This document shows positions 8,907 to 18,839 of a stretch of DNA of 61,527 bases, in pieces (within the stretch, counting starts at the first letter, position 1; every line of letters begins with the position of its first letter). The notes beneath the pieces are model-generated. The model was not told the DNA's origin. It made no database searches and worked only from the letters and a program-made list of their open reading frames with translations. The position numbers and the translations under genes are program-made. This stretch comes from Pseudomonadota bacterium (lineage in GTDB: Bacteria > Pseudomonadota > Gammaproteobacteria > Burkholderiales > Burkholderiaceae_C), in assembly GCA_029779845.1 (NCBI GenBank), contig JAKOZT010000017.1:1-61527 (forward strand). Direction: 5' to 3'.

Positions 8907-9935
8907 TCAGGCGGCCAGCAGCGTCGCGCGCACGTCGATGCGCGCCAGCTGCGCCTCGGCGGCGCCGTGCAGCTGCGCGGCGACGTGCAGCCGCCGGTAG
9001 AGGTGGGTGAGGCGGTACTCCTCGGTGACGGCGATGCCGCCGGAAAGCTGGATCAGCGCGCCGACGCCGCGCAGCACGCGCCGGCCGACGAAGCTCTTGG
9101 CCACCGGCAGCATCGGCCACGCGCCGGCGGGCGCGGCGTCGATCTCGGCGGCCAGCCGGCCGGTCAGCGCGAGCTGCTGCTGCAGGTCGCAGAACACCTC
9201 GGCCATGCGGTGCTGGATGGCCTGCTGCGCCGCGAGCGGCTTGCCGAACTGCACGCGCTGCCGGAGGTAGTCGAGCGTCATCCAGAACGCCGCCTCGAAC
9301 GCGCCGCTCGCATCGGCCACGCAGGCGGCGGCCGCGAGGTCGCGTGCGGCGGCGGCCTCGCCGGCCTCGCGCGCCGGCACCCGGTCGAAGGCCAGCTTCG
9401 CCGTGGCGCGGCCATCGACCAGGCGGGCCGGCGTGCGCTCGATGCCGGCCGCGCCGAGGTCGACGAGCAGCAGCACCGCGCCGGCGGGCACCAGCAGATG
9501 CGTCGCATGCGCCAGGCCCTCGGCCACCGGCACGCTGCCGCTCAGCGCGCGGCCGTCCCAGGCGAGCATGCCGCCGCGCCGCGCTGCGTCGGCCATCGCC
9601 AGCCGCATGCGGCCCGCGGCCAGCGCCTCGGCCGCATCGGGCAGCGCCTGCGCGATGCGCGGCGCCAGCAGCAGATGCAGCCCGAGCGGCTCGGGGCGGG
9701 CGTCGGCGCCGGCGCGGCGCAGCAGCTCGAAGGCCTGCGCCGCGCTCGCGCCGAAGCCGCCTTGCGCCTCGGGCAGGGTCAGCGCGGTCCAGCCCATCTC
9801 GGCGAACTGCGCCCAGGCGCCGGCAGGTTCGTGGTGGCCGTTGCGGAAGTCCGCCACGCGCTCGGACAGCGGCGCGTGGCCGGCAAACCAGCGCTCGGCG
9901 ATGGCCAGCAGCAGCGTGAGATCGTCGTGGTCCAT
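8907..9935 (-). CDS. Acyl-CoA dehydrogenase-family protein, small partner subunit
   Basis: 342 residues, shorter than the usual ~380. N-terminal acyl-CoA dehydrogenase helices (FAEMGWTALTLPEAQGGFG), a reduced middle beta domain, and C-terminal helices with RVQFGKPLAAQQAIQHRMAEV are visible. The C-terminus has no YEGT-type catalytic segment (it reads GGIAVTEEYRLTHLYRR). Together with the adjacent 393-residue homologue it resembles two-subunit dehydrogenases such as PimC/PimD or mycobacterial FadE pairs, where one chain contributes structure and part of the FAD site. It starts 11 bases after the larger partner. Confidence 0.9.
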   Translation of the reverse strand: MDHDDLTLLLAIAERWFAGHAPLSERVADFRNGHHEPAGAWAQFAEMGWTALTLPEAQGGFGASAAQAFELLRRAGADARPEPLGLHLLLAPRIAQALPDAAEALAAGRMRLAMADAARRGGMLAWDGRALSGSVPVAEGLAHATHLLVPAGAVLLLVDLGAAGIERTPARLVDGRATAKLAFDRVPAREAGEAAAARDLAAAACVADASGAFEAAFWMTLDYLRQRVQFGKPLAAQQAIQHRMAEVFCDLQQQLALTGRLAAEIDAAPAGAWPMLPVAKSFVGRRVLRGVGALIQLSGGIAVTEEYRLTHLYRRLHVAAQLHGAAEAQLARIDVRATLLAA

Positions 9936-9946
9936 CTGCCCTGCCC

Positions 9947-11128
9947 TCACATGCCGAGGATCGCCTTGGCGATGATCGACTTCTGGATCTCGTTGGCGCC
10001 GGCGTAGATCGTCACCACGCGGCGGAAGAAGTGGCGCTCGGCCCAGCCGCGGCCCTCGGGCGCGAGCAGGCCGCTGCCGTAGCCGGGGCCGAGCACGAGG
10101 CCGGCGTCGCCGAGCAGCGCCATCGCCGTCTCGCTGACGCGCTGCTGCAGTTCGGAGCCGCGGATCTTCAGCGTCGACGCCGCCGGCCCGGGCTCGCGGC
10201 CCTTCATCTGCTCGGCGATCACGCCCAGCGCGGCCGACTCCAGCGCGACGAAGTCGGCCGTCAGCGCCGCCAGCTTGCGCCGCACCCAGCCCTGCTCGAT
10301 CAATGCGCGGCCGTCGGCATCGGTCAGCGTGCGCGCCAGCCGGTCGAGCTCGACGATGTCGCGCTTGGTGCGCGGCGCCTGCGCGTTGTTGACGCGCTCG
10401 CGCGCGAGCAGCTCCTTGGCGTAGGTCCAGCCCTGGTTCAGTTCGCCGATCAGGTTCCCGCGCGGCACGCGCACGCGGTCGAGGAACACCGCGTTGACGC
10501 TGTGGCCCTCGTCCATCGTCAGGATCGGCTGCAGCGTGATGCCGGGGTCGCGCATGTCGAGGATGAACACCGACAGGCCGGCCTGCGCCTTCGCGTCGGG
10601 ATCGGTGCGCGCGAGGCAGAACATCAGGTCGGCGTGGTGGCCGCCGGACAGCCAGGTCTTCTGGCCGTCGATCACCCAGTGTTCGCCGTCGGCCACCGCG
10701 CGCGTCTTCAGCGAGGCGAGGTCGGAGCCGGCATTCGGCTCGGAGAAGCCCTGGCACCAGAACTCCTCGCCGGCGAGGATCTTCGGCAGGTAGCGCGAGC
10801 GCTGCGCCGCGCTGCCCGCGGCGATGATCATCGGCCCGGCGAGGAACAGGCCGTGCACGTCGCCCAGCGGCGCGTCGGCGAAGGCGCTCTCCTCCTCGAA
10901 GACGTAGCGCTGCAGCTCGCTCCAGCCGGTGCCGCCGAACGCCTTCGGCCAGTGCGGCGCGCCCCAGCCGCGGCGGTTCAGCGCGGCCTGCCAGCGCGCC
11001 ATGTCCGCGCGCTCCATGTGCAGGCCGCCGCGCGTCTGCTGCACCAGGCGGTCGTCGAGATGTTCTTCCAGGAACTCGCGCACCTCCTGGCGGAAGGCGC
11101 GCAGCTCGGGCGTGTCGAAGATGCTCAT
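9947..11128 (-). CDS. Acyl-CoA dehydrogenase, large partner subunit
   Basis: 393 residues with all three acyl-CoA dehydrogenase domains. The FAD/substrate loop FSEPNAGSDLASLKTRAV and WVIDGQKTWLSGGHHAD are canonical. Near the C-terminus the usual YEGT is IYAGANEIQ, so the standard catalytic Glu is Ala. The base must come from elsewhere, as in pimeloyl-CoA or steroid side-chain dehydrogenases with shifted bases. It probably forms a heteromer with the 342-residue protein encoded directly downstream. It would introduce an alpha-beta double bond into a CoA ester made by the ligase in the same unit. Confidence 0.92.
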   Translation of the reverse strand: MSIFDTPELRAFRQEVREFLEEHLDDRLVQQTRGGLHMERADMARWQAALNRRGWGAPHWPKAFGGTGWSELQRYVFEEESAFADAPLGDVHGLFLAGPMIIAAGSAAQRSRYLPKILAGEEFWCQGFSEPNAGSDLASLKTRAVADGEHWVIDGQKTWLSGGHHADLMFCLARTDPDAKAQAGLSVFILDMRDPGITLQPILTMDEGHSVNAVFLDRVRVPRGNLIGELNQGWTYAKELLARERVNNAQAPRTKRDIVELDRLARTLTDADGRALIEQGWVRRKLAALTADFVALESAALGVIAEQMKGREPGPAASTLKIRGSELQQRVSETAMALLGDAGLVLGPGYGSGLLAPEGRGWAERHFFRRVVTIYAGANEIQKSIIAKAILGM

Positions 11129-11134
11129 GCGGTT

Positions 11135-12142
11135 TCAGTCCATTCCGGGCAGCAGCACCAGCGAGCCGGTGGTGCCGCGCGATTGCAGCGCGCGATGCGC
11201 CGCGGCGGCGTCGCGCAGCGCGAAGCGGCCGCCGATGCGCACCTGGAGTTCGCCGCGCGCGACCAGGCCGAACAGTTCGTCGGCGGCGGCTTGCAGGTCG
11301 GGGTGCGTGCGCACGTAGGCGAACACCCCCGGCACCGACACGCTCAGCGAGCGCGCCGGGCCGAGGTCGGCGAGGCTCACGCCCGGCAGGCCCTCGGCCA
11401 CCTGGCCGAGGTTGACGATCTGGCCGAAGGGCTTGAGCACGGTCAGCGACTCGTGGAAGACGCGCCCGCCCAGGCCCTCGAACACCACGTCGACGCCTTC
11501 GCCGCCGGTGATGCGCTTCACGCCCTCGGCAAAGGGTTCCGTCTCGCCGACGATCACCTCGTCGCAGCCCTGCGCGCGCGCCAGCTCCGCCTTCGCTGCC
11601 GAGCCGACCACGCCGATCACGCGCACGCCGAAGCGCTTCGCCCATTGCGTCAGCAGCGAGCCGAGCCCGCCGGCGGCGGCGTGCACCAGCATGCTCTGCC
11701 CCGGCATCGGCCGCGTCACCTTGTGCAGCAGCATGTGCGCGGTCAGGCCTTGCAGCGTCGCCGCGGCGGCCTGCTCGTGGCTCACGCCGTCGGGCACCTT
11801 GACGACGAAGCGCTCGGCCAGATTGCGCAGGCTCGTGTAGCTGCCCACCGGCGGGCAGGCGTAGGCGACCCGGTCGCCGATGCGCAGCCGCGTGACGCCT
11901 TCGCCTGCCGCCACCACCTCGCCGGCGGCCTCGACGCCCAGCACGCCGGGCAGCGCCGGCAGCGGGAACACGCCGCGGCGGTGGTAGGTGTCGAGGTAGT
12001 TGATGCCCACCGCGTGCTGGCGGATCTGCACCTCGCCGGCGGCCGGCGGCGGCACGGCGACGGCCTCGTGCACCATCGCCTGCGCGTCGCCGTAGGCGTG
12101 GATGCGCACCGCGCGTTCGGGCGGCCGGGCGGCGGCGCTCAT
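11135..12142 (-). CDS. Quinone oxidoreductase-like MDR-family protein
   Basis: 335 residues, medium-chain reductase of the zinc-free quinone oxidoreductase type. GroES-like N-terminal half (VGINYLDTYHRRGVFPLP, PGVLGVEAAGEV) and NAD(P)H-binding half with VHAAAGGLGSLLTQWAK are clear, and the catalytic zinc ligands are absent. Such enzymes reduce quinones or alpha-beta unsaturated carbonyls with NADPH. It overlaps the ligase gene upstream by 4 bases (ATGA) and ends 6 bases before the dehydrogenase start. In this pathway it could be an enoyl-CoA or enone reductase; that is inference. Confidence 0.92.
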   Translation of the reverse strand: MSAAARPPERAVRIHAYGDAQAMVHEAVAVPPPAAGEVQIRQHAVGINYLDTYHRRGVFPLPALPGVLGVEAAGEVVAAGEGVTRLRIGDRVAYACPPVGSYTSLRNLAERFVVKVPDGVSHEQAAAATLQGLTAHMLLHKVTRPMPGQSMLVHAAAGGLGSLLTQWAKRFGVRVIGVVGSAAKAELARAQGCDEVIVGETEPFAEGVKRITGGEGVDVVFEGLGGRVFHESLTVLKPFGQIVNLGQVAEGLPGVSLADLGPARSLSVSVPGVFAYVRTHPDLQAAADELFGLVARGELQVRIGGRFALRDAAAAHRALQSRGTTGSLVLLPGMD

Positions 12143-13707
12143 GACGACAGCAGCTGCTCGCGCAGCTCTCGCTTGAGGATCTTGCCCATCGGGTTCTTCG
12201 GCAGCGCGGCGAGCACGTGCCAGCGCCGCGGGGTCTGGTAGTCGGCCAGGTGCTGCGCGCAGAAGGCGCGCAGCGCGTCGGTGTCCAGCGCCGCGCCGGG
12301 CGCGGCGACCACGCAGGCGGCGATGTCCTCGCCCAGCGCGGCGTGCGGCACCGCGACCACCGCCGCTTCGGCGATGCCGGGGTAGCGGTAGATCACCTCC
12401 TCCACCGCCGCCGAGGCGATCTTCAGCCCGCCGCGGTTGATGATGTCCTTCTTGCGGTCGACGAAATGCAGGTGGCCTTCGGCGTCGATGCAGCCGATGT
12501 CGCCGGTGCGCACCCAGCCGTCGACGAAGGTCTGCGCAGTCGCGTCCGGATTGCGCCAGTAGCCGAGCGCCGCCGAGGGGCCGGAGAACACGATCTCGCC
12601 GCGCTCGCCCTGCGGCACCGGCGCCAGCGTCTCGTCGACCACGCGCACCGCGCAGCCCGGTTGCGGGCCGCCGATGCAGCCGGCCTTGCGCGGCAGGAAC
12701 CACGGCGGCAGGTAGGTGCCGGCCGGGCCGGTCTCGGTCATGCCCCAGATGTGCACCTGGTCGATCCAGGGCCAGCGCTGGCGGAACTTGGCGACCACCT
12801 CGGCCGGCATCACCGCGCCGCCGTAGCCGAGGCGGCGCACGCGCGACAGGTCGTAGCGGCCCTTCGGGTATTCGTCGACCAGGAAGTGCAGCGGCGCGGT
12901 CACGCCGTGGTAGACCGTCGTGCCCTCGCTCTCGATCAGGCGCAGCCGGCCGGCGTTGTCCAGCGTGCTCGGCTCCAGCACGGCGCCCGCGCCGCTCACC
13001 CAGGCGGCCATGCAGGCCATGTTCAGCACCGAGCTGGTGTACAGCGGCCAGGCGCCCTGGTAGGTGTCGCGCCCGGTCAGCCCGATCGCGCCGGCGATCG
13101 CGAAGCCGCAGTAGAGCTGGCTGCGCTGGCAGTGCGCCACCGCCTTGGAGCGCGCGGTGGTGCCCGAGGTGAACAGCAGCACGCTGGGCGCCTCGGGGTC
13201 GACGGCTTCCGGCAGCGCGAGGTTGTGGAACTCGCGCTCCGGCTCGGGCCAGGTGCCGGCATCGCCCGGCGATGCGTCGAGCAGCAGCCGCTTCGCGGCC
13301 GGGTACAGCGCGGCGACGCGCGCGGCCGCCTCGGCCGTGGTCACCACGAAGGCCGGCTCGACCAGTTCGAGCGCATGGCGCAGCTCCTCGTCGGAAGCGC
13401 GCACGTTCAGCGGCGAGACGATCGCACCGAGCCGCCAGCAGCCCAGCGCCGTCAGCACGCCTTCGCGCACCGCGTCGTTGTTGAGGAACAGCGCGACGCG
13501 CTCGCCCGGCCGCAGGCCGCGCGACGCGAGCCCGCGCGCCACGGCCTCCATGCGGATGACGAGCTGCGCGAAGCTCAGCCGGTCGCGGTGCCCGCGCCAG
13601 CTCTGCGCCGACAGCGCGAGCTGGAACGGATGCCGCTGCGCGCGCCGGCGCAGCAGCGCGGGAATCGTCAGCCCGTGCAGCTCGTTGAAACGGTTCAGCT
13701 CGTCCAC
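12139..13707 (-). CDS. AMP-forming acyl-CoA ligase
   Basis: 522 residues, ANL superfamily. Visible motifs in order are the phosphate loop LLFTSGTTARSKAVAH, WGMTETGPAG, TGDIGCIDAEG, the hinge DRKKDIINRGG, and catalytic Lys in LPKNPMGKILKREL. It activates a carboxylic acid to its CoA thioester. The start is placed at a GTG (13707) four bases after the SDR stop, because family similarity begins there (ELNRFNELHGLTIPALL); upstream codons in frame overlap the SDR and look non-coding. No strong ribosome-binding site is visible, which fits translational coupling. Confidence 0.88.
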   Translation of the reverse strand: MDELNRFNELHGLTIPALLRRRAQRHPFQLALSAQSWRGHRDRLSFAQLVIRMEAVARGLASRGLRPGERVALFLNNDAVREGVLTALGCWRLGAIVSPLNVRASDEELRHALELVEPAFVVTTAEAAARVAALYPAAKRLLLDASPGDAGTWPEPEREFHNLALPEAVDPEAPSVLLFTSGTTARSKAVAHCQRSQLYCGFAIAGAIGLTGRDTYQGAWPLYTSSVLNMACMAAWVSGAGAVLEPSTLDNAGRLRLIESEGTTVYHGVTAPLHFLVDEYPKGRYDLSRVRRLGYGGAVMPAEVVAKFRQRWPWIDQVHIWGMTETGPAGTYLPPWFLPRKAGCIGGPQPGCAVRVVDETLAPVPQGERGEIVFSGPSAALGYWRNPDATAQTFVDGWVRTGDIGCIDAEGHLHFVDRKKDIINRGGLKIASAAVEEVIYRYPGIAEAAVVAVPHAALGEDIAACVVAAPGAALDTDALRAFCAQHLADYQTPRRWHVLAALPKNPMGKILKRELREQLLSS

Positions 13708-13711
13708 GGCG

Positions 13712-14425
13712 TCAGGCGATGCTGTAGCCGCCGTCCACCGGCAGCGTGACGCCGGTGATGTAGCCGGCGTCGTCGGAGGCCAGGAAGGCGGCGGCCTTGG
13801 CCACGTCCGACGGCTGGCCCCAGTGGCCGGCCGGCAGGCGCTTGAGGAGGGGGCCGGCGCGCTCGGGGTCGCTGAAGGCGTTGGCCGACATGCGCGTGTC
13901 GATCCAGCCCGGCGCGATCGCGTTGACGCGCACGCCCTCGGCGGCGTAGGCCACCGCCAGCGCACGGGTCAGGGACTCCACCGCGCCCTTGCTCGCCGAG
14001 TAGCCGGGGTTGCGGCCGGAGCCGAAGCGGCTCCACATCGAGGCGAAGTTGAGGATGCTGCCGCGGCCTTCGGCGAGCGCGGCGCGAAACGTCACGCAAG
14101 CGAGCTGCGTGCCGTGCAGGTTGACCTCGACCACCTGGCGGAAGCCTTCGACGGCATGCTCGCGGCCCTCGTGCAGGATGATGCCCGCGGCGTTGGCGAG
14201 CAGCTTCAGCCGCGGCGTGCGCGCCGCCACGGCGGCGAGCGCGGCCGCGGCGGTGATGTCGATGCGCTCGAACGCGATGCCCGAACCTTCGAGCGCCGGC
14301 TCGGTGTCGAGGCCGAGCGCGATCACGCGCCAGCCGCGTGCGCGCAGTTCGAGGCCGGTGGCCAGGCCGAGGCCGGTGCCGCCGCCGGTGACGAGGGCCA
14401 GGGGAGCGTTGTCGGTGGCGTTCAT
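13712..14425 (-). CDS. SDR-family oxidoreductase
   Basis: 237 residues, classical SDR: TGGGTGLG at about residues 13-20, ANAAG, Ser in NFASMWS, catalytic Tyr-Lys in YSASK, and C-terminal ITGVTLPVDGGY. The residue after strand 2 (IALGLDTEP) does not clearly predict NAD or NADP. It lies 7 bases after the GldA-like gene and 4 bases before the ligase start. It probably acts on a hydroxyl or keto intermediate linking the transketolase/GldA part to the acyl-CoA part of the unit. Confidence 0.9.
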   Translation of the reverse strand: MNATDNAPLALVTGGGTGLGLATGLELRARGWRVIALGLDTEPALEGSGIAFERIDITAAAALAAVAARTPRLKLLANAAGIILHEGREHAVEGFRQVVEVNLHGTQLACVTFRAALAEGRGSILNFASMWSRFGSGRNPGYSASKGAVESLTRALAVAYAAEGVRVNAIAPGWIDTRMSANAFSDPERAGPLLKRLPAGHWGQPSDVAKAAAFLASDDAGYITGVTLPVDGGYSIA

Positions 14426-14432
14426 GCGCGGG

Positions 14433-15554
14433 TCAATACGGGGAAGCGGAAGAGAGTTCCTCGAGCCGGCGCATCGCCGCCTCGAAGTCGGCGGCGGCCA
14501 GCGGCTGCTCGAAGTGCTTGAGGTGCGGCGCGGTCATCGCGCCGTCGGCGATGCGCGCATAGAGCGAGGCATCGGGCGCGGCCACGCCCAGCTCGCGCAG
14601 CGAGGTGGCCAGGCCGACGGCCCGGTGGAAGCGCAGCTGCTCGGCCATGAAACCCGGCGAGCGGCGTTCGAGCATGAACTGCACCAGCAGCCCGTAGCCG
14701 ACCTGCTGGCCGTGCAGCGCGGCGGCGGTCTCGGGCACGCGCGTCAAGCCGCGTGTCATCGAGTGCGCGATCGACAGCCCGCTGTTCTCGAAGGCCAGGC
14801 CGGCGAGCAGCACCAGCGCTTCGGTCAGGCGCTCGAAGGCCTCGTCGGGCTCGCCGCGCGACAGCGCCTGCAAGCCGGCGACGGCATCGTCGCGGATCAC
14901 GCGCTCGCAGGCCAGCGAGAGCTGCTCGGCGGCCAGCGTGCTGCGCCCGCCGAACAGGTTCAGGCCCTGCACGCCGCGCGCCTGCCGGCCCTCGTAGAGC
15001 TTGCACAGCGCATCGCCGATGCCGGAGACCAGCAGCGCGCGCGGCGCCCTGGCGAGCACCGCGGTGTCGACGATCACCGCGTCGGGATTGCGCGGCAGGT
15101 GCTCGACCGACTGCAGGCGATGGTTCTCGTCGTAGTAGACGAAGGACTCGCTGCACGGCCCGTCGTTGGACGCCGAGGTCGGCAGCACGAGCAGCTTCGC
15201 GCCCAGCTCGCGCGAGACGGCCTTGCCGCAGTCCACGCCCTTGCCGCCGCCGGCGGCGAGCACCACGTCGGGCACGCGGCCGTCGGCGCTCGCCTCGGCG
15301 ACGAGGCGCTGCACCAGCGCGCGCGTCACGTCGCCGCGCACCTCGACCCAGCGCAGTTCCATGCCCTGCGCCGCGCAGCTCTGCGCGACGCGCTCGCGCA
15401 GCAGCTGCGCCACCACCGCATCGGCCACCAGCAGCGGCCGCCGCCCCAGCCCCGCGACCAGCTTGCCGACCAGGCCGAGCGCCCCCGGCCCCTGGTAGTA
15501 GCGGTGCGCCGCGCCGAAGGCGCGGATGCGGCCCATGTCCACGCCCGACTTCAT
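14433..15554 (-). CDS. GldA-like iron/zinc-dependent alcohol dehydrogenase
   Basis: 373 residues. Close in pattern to glycerol dehydrogenase: AAGGGKGVDCGKAVS (NAD site), LPTSASNDGPCSE, PDAVIVDTAVLARAPR, metal ligands Asp in SGIGDALCKLYEGR, His in GLSIAHSMTRG and His in AALHGQQVGYG. These enzymes interconvert vicinal diols and hydroxyketones (for example glycerol and dihydroxyacetone). The start overlaps the transketolase C-half stop by 4 bases. A hydroxyketone made or used by the transketolase would be a logical partner substrate. Maleylacetate reductase is a distant alternative. Confidence 0.88.
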   Translation of the reverse strand: MKSGVDMGRIRAFGAAHRYYQGPGALGLVGKLVAGLGRRPLLVADAVVAQLLRERVAQSCAAQGMELRWVEVRGDVTRALVQRLVAEASADGRVPDVVLAAGGGKGVDCGKAVSRELGAKLLVLPTSASNDGPCSESFVYYDENHRLQSVEHLPRNPDAVIVDTAVLARAPRALLVSGIGDALCKLYEGRQARGVQGLNLFGGRSTLAAEQLSLACERVIRDDAVAGLQALSRGEPDEAFERLTEALVLLAGLAFENSGLSIAHSMTRGLTRVPETAAALHGQQVGYGLLVQFMLERRSPGFMAEQLRFHRAVGLATSLRELGVAAPDASLYARIADGAMTAPHLKHFEQPLAAADFEAAMRRLEELSSASPY

Positions 15555-16546
15555 CGCAGCCAGGCGCCGACGCGCTCGACGATCCTCGCCGTGCTCAGGC
15601 CGTACTTGTCGAGCAGGTACGCATGCGAGCCGCACTCGGTGAACTGGTCGGGGATGGCGATCTTCAGCAGCGGGCGCTGCACGCCCGCCTCGTACAGCGC
15701 GTCGATCGCCAGCGTCGCCAGGCCGCCGCTGGCGACGTGGTTCTCGCACACGACGAGCCGCTTCACCGACGCGGCGAATTCGACCAGGCCCTCGGCGTCG
15801 AAGGGCTTGATCGACGCGGTGTGGAACACGCTGCCCGCGATGCCCTGCTTCGCCAAGGCGTCGCGCGCGTCGAGCACGCGCCCGGTCATCGAGCCGGTCG
15901 AGACGAAGCCGATGTCGGCGCCCGCGCCGATCGCGTGTCCCTTGCCGACGCGCACGCGGTGCGCGGCCGGGTCGAACACCACCGGCACGTTGGCGCGCAG
16001 CAGCCGGCAGTAGACGGTGCCGGGGATGTCGGCGGCCATCGCGGCGATCTGCATCATCTCGGTGGCGTCGCAGGGGTCGAGCACCGTCATGTTCGGGATC
16101 GAGCGCATCAGCGCCAGGTCCTCGTTGGCTTGGTGCGTGCCGCCGTAGCCCGAGGCGAGGCCGGGGTTGCCGGCGAACATCTTGACGTTCTCCCCGCTGT
16201 GCGCGCAGGCGATGGCGAGGAAGTCGTAGGCGCGCCGCGTCGCGAAGGTGCCGTAGGTGGTGCAGTAGGCCACCTTGCCGACCTTGGACAGGCCGGCCGC
16301 CGCCATCACCAGCGCCTGCTCGGCCATGCCGACGTTGAAGAAGCGGCTCGGGTGCTTGTGGCGGAAGTCGGCCGTGTCGGTGTACTTGCCGAGGTCGGCG
16401 GTGAGCAGCACCAGCTCGTCGTGCGACTCGGCCGCCTTCAGCGTGCCGGCCGCGAAGGGCGCGAACATCGACGCGCGGCCGACGACGGCCTCCGACTCGC
16501 TCATCGCGAGGGTGCGGGACTTCGGTGCAGCGGCCTGCTCAGACAT
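15551..16546 (-). CDS. Transketolase C-terminal half (subunit B)
   Basis: 331 residues: pyrimidine-binding domain (TADLGKYTDTADF, FFNVGMAEQALVMAAAGLS with the catalytic Glu) followed by the transketolase C-terminal domain. It has the length and content of split transketolases, in which the TPP-binding half is a separate gene. It overlaps the N-half gene by 8 bases and GldA by 4. The pair would transfer a two-carbon ketol unit; the acceptor is unknown. Split forms also occur in specialised sugar or sulfosugar pathways, so a housekeeping pentose-phosphate role is not assumed. Confidence 0.92.
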   Translation of the reverse strand: MSEQAAAPKSRTLAMSESEAVVGRASMFAPFAAGTLKAAESHDELVLLTADLGKYTDTADFRHKHPSRFFNVGMAEQALVMAAAGLSKVGKVAYCTTYGTFATRRAYDFLAIACAHSGENVKMFAGNPGLASGYGGTHQANEDLALMRSIPNMTVLDPCDATEMMQIAAMAADIPGTVYCRLLRANVPVVFDPAAHRVRVGKGHAIGAGADIGFVSTGSMTGRVLDARDALAKQGIAGSVFHTASIKPFDAEGLVEFAASVKRLVVCENHVASGGLATLAIDALYEAGVQRPLLKIAIPDQFTECGSHAYLLDKYGLSTARIVERVGAWLR

Positions 16547-17390
16547 TCTCGATCTCCAGTTCGCGCGCCACGTCGTCCCATTCCTCGGCGTCGATGCGCA
16601 CGAAGTGCGCGCGGTCGCGCTGCTCGATGCGCTTCACGCCGCGGCCCGGCCGCGTGCGCATCACCACCGCCTTGGGCCGGCCGGCGCGCACGCGCGCCCA
16701 GGCGAAGGCCTCGATCAGCTGCGCGAGGTCGTTGCCGTCGATCTCCCGCACGGCCCAGCCGAAGGCCTCGAAGCGGCCGGCCACCGGCTCGATGTTCACC
16801 ACCATCGGCCCGTCGGCCTGGATGCCGTTGCAGTCGATCCAGCACACCAGGTTGTCGAGCCCGAAGCTGCCGGCGGTGTTGGCAGCCTCCCAGGTGGAGC
16901 CTTCCTGCAATTCGCCATCCGAGGTTTCGACGTGGATGGCCGAGCGGCGCCCGTCGAGCCGGTAGCCGAGCGCCGCGCCGACCGCGATGCCCAGGCCGTG
17001 GCCGAGCGAGCCGCCGGTCATCTCGACGCCGCTCACGTGCCCTTCCATCGTGCTCATCTCCAGCGGGCTGCCGTCGGCGCCGTAGCTCGGCAGCGTGGCC
17101 GGATCGACGATGCCGAGCTCGGCCAGCACCGCCCACATCGCGATCGAGTAGTGGCCGGTGGAGAGGTAGAAGCGCTTGCGCTCGGCGCGCGCGAAGTCCA
17201 GGTCGTCGGCGCCGAACTCGTGGAAGTACAGCACCGCGAGGAAGTCGGCGATGGCCAGCCCCTGGCCCAGGTAGCCCTGGCCCTTGCCGCGCGCCTGCTG
17301 GATCATCTTGCGCCGCAGGTTCAGCGCCACGCCGCGCAGGCGCGCGATCGTGGCCGCGTCGGCGGCGGGGGTGTCGGGGACCGCTGTCAT
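16539..17390 (-). CDS. Transketolase N-terminal half (subunit A, TPP-binding)
   Basis: 283 residues. The TPP/Mg motif is seen as SDGELQEGSTWEAAN with ICWIDCNGIQADG-like continuation (LVCWIDCNGIQADG), and the active-site segment GSLGHGLGIAVG is typical. STGHYSIAMWAVL near residue 75 carries the conserved His. It is the N-domain only; the partner is the next gene. It starts 14 bases after the LivF gene of the same unit. Joint expression with Liv transport and acyl-CoA genes is unusual. Confidence 0.92.
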   Translation of the reverse strand: MTAVPDTPAADAATIARLRGVALNLRRKMIQQARGKGQGYLGQGLAIADFLAVLYFHEFGADDLDFARAERKRFYLSTGHYSIAMWAVLAELGIVDPATLPSYGADGSPLEMSTMEGHVSGVEMTGGSLGHGLGIAVGAALGYRLDGRRSAIHVETSDGELQEGSTWEAANTAGSFGLDNLVCWIDCNGIQADGPMVVNIEPVAGRFEAFGWAVREIDGNDLAQLIEAFAWARVRAGRPKAVVMRTRPGRGVKRIEQRDRAHFVRIDAEEWDDVARELEIENV

Positions 17391-17404
17391 CGGGATCGTT
17401 CTCC

Positions 17405-18101
<697 letters not shown>

Positions 18102-18121
<20 letters not shown>

Positions 18122-18839
18122 AGTCGTCTCCGAAGTAGGCCTTCAGCACGTCGGGCTGCTTCACCACCGCGGCGGGCTCGCCGTCGGCGATCAACTCGCC
18201 GTGGTGCATCACGATCACGCGGTGCGACAGCCCCATGATCACCTTCATCACGTGCTCGATGATCAGCACCGTGATGCCGCGCTGGTGCACCTTCTTGACC
18301 AGCTCGACCATCGCCAGCGCCTCCTGCGGCGTGGCGCCGGCCACCACCTCGTCCATCAGCAGCAGCTCGGGCTCGGTGGACAGCGCGCGGCCCAGCTCGA
18401 CCTTGCGGCGCTCGAAGGCGGTGAGGTTGTCGGCATCGGTGTCGGCCAGCGCGCCCAGGCCGAGGAAGTCGAGCAGCTCGTCGGCCAGCGCCAGGCTGCG
18501 CGCGCGGTCGTTGGTCTTGACCAGGCTGCCGACCACCAGGTTCTCGCGCGTGCTCATGCCGCCGAACGGGCGCGACAGCTGGAAGGTGCGCGCCACGCCG
18601 GCCTTGCACACGTCCCACGGCCTGCGGCCGGTGATGTCGCGCCCGGCCAGCGCGATGCGGCCCTGGTCGGGCGCGACGAAGCCGGCGATCATGTTGAAGG
18701 CCGTCGTCTTGCCGGCGCCGTTGGGGCCGAGCAGGCCGAGGATCTCGCCGCGGCGCAGCGTGAACGACAACGCCTTGACCGCCTGCACGCCGCCGTAGCG
18801 CTTGGCGATGGCGTCGACCTCGAGCAGCGTCTCGCTCAT
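18102..18839 (-). CDS. livG: Liv-type ABC transporter ATPase (LivG)
   Basis: 245 residues. Walker [10 protein letters not shown] (about 38-46) is intact. The signature region reads NLTAFERRKVELGRAL, the divergent form usual in LivG. Walker B is LLLMDEVVAGATPQE, where Val replaces the common Pro after DE. The C-terminal ELIADGEPAAVVKQPDVLKAYFG is LivG-like. It overlaps LivM by 4 bases. Confidence 0.94.
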
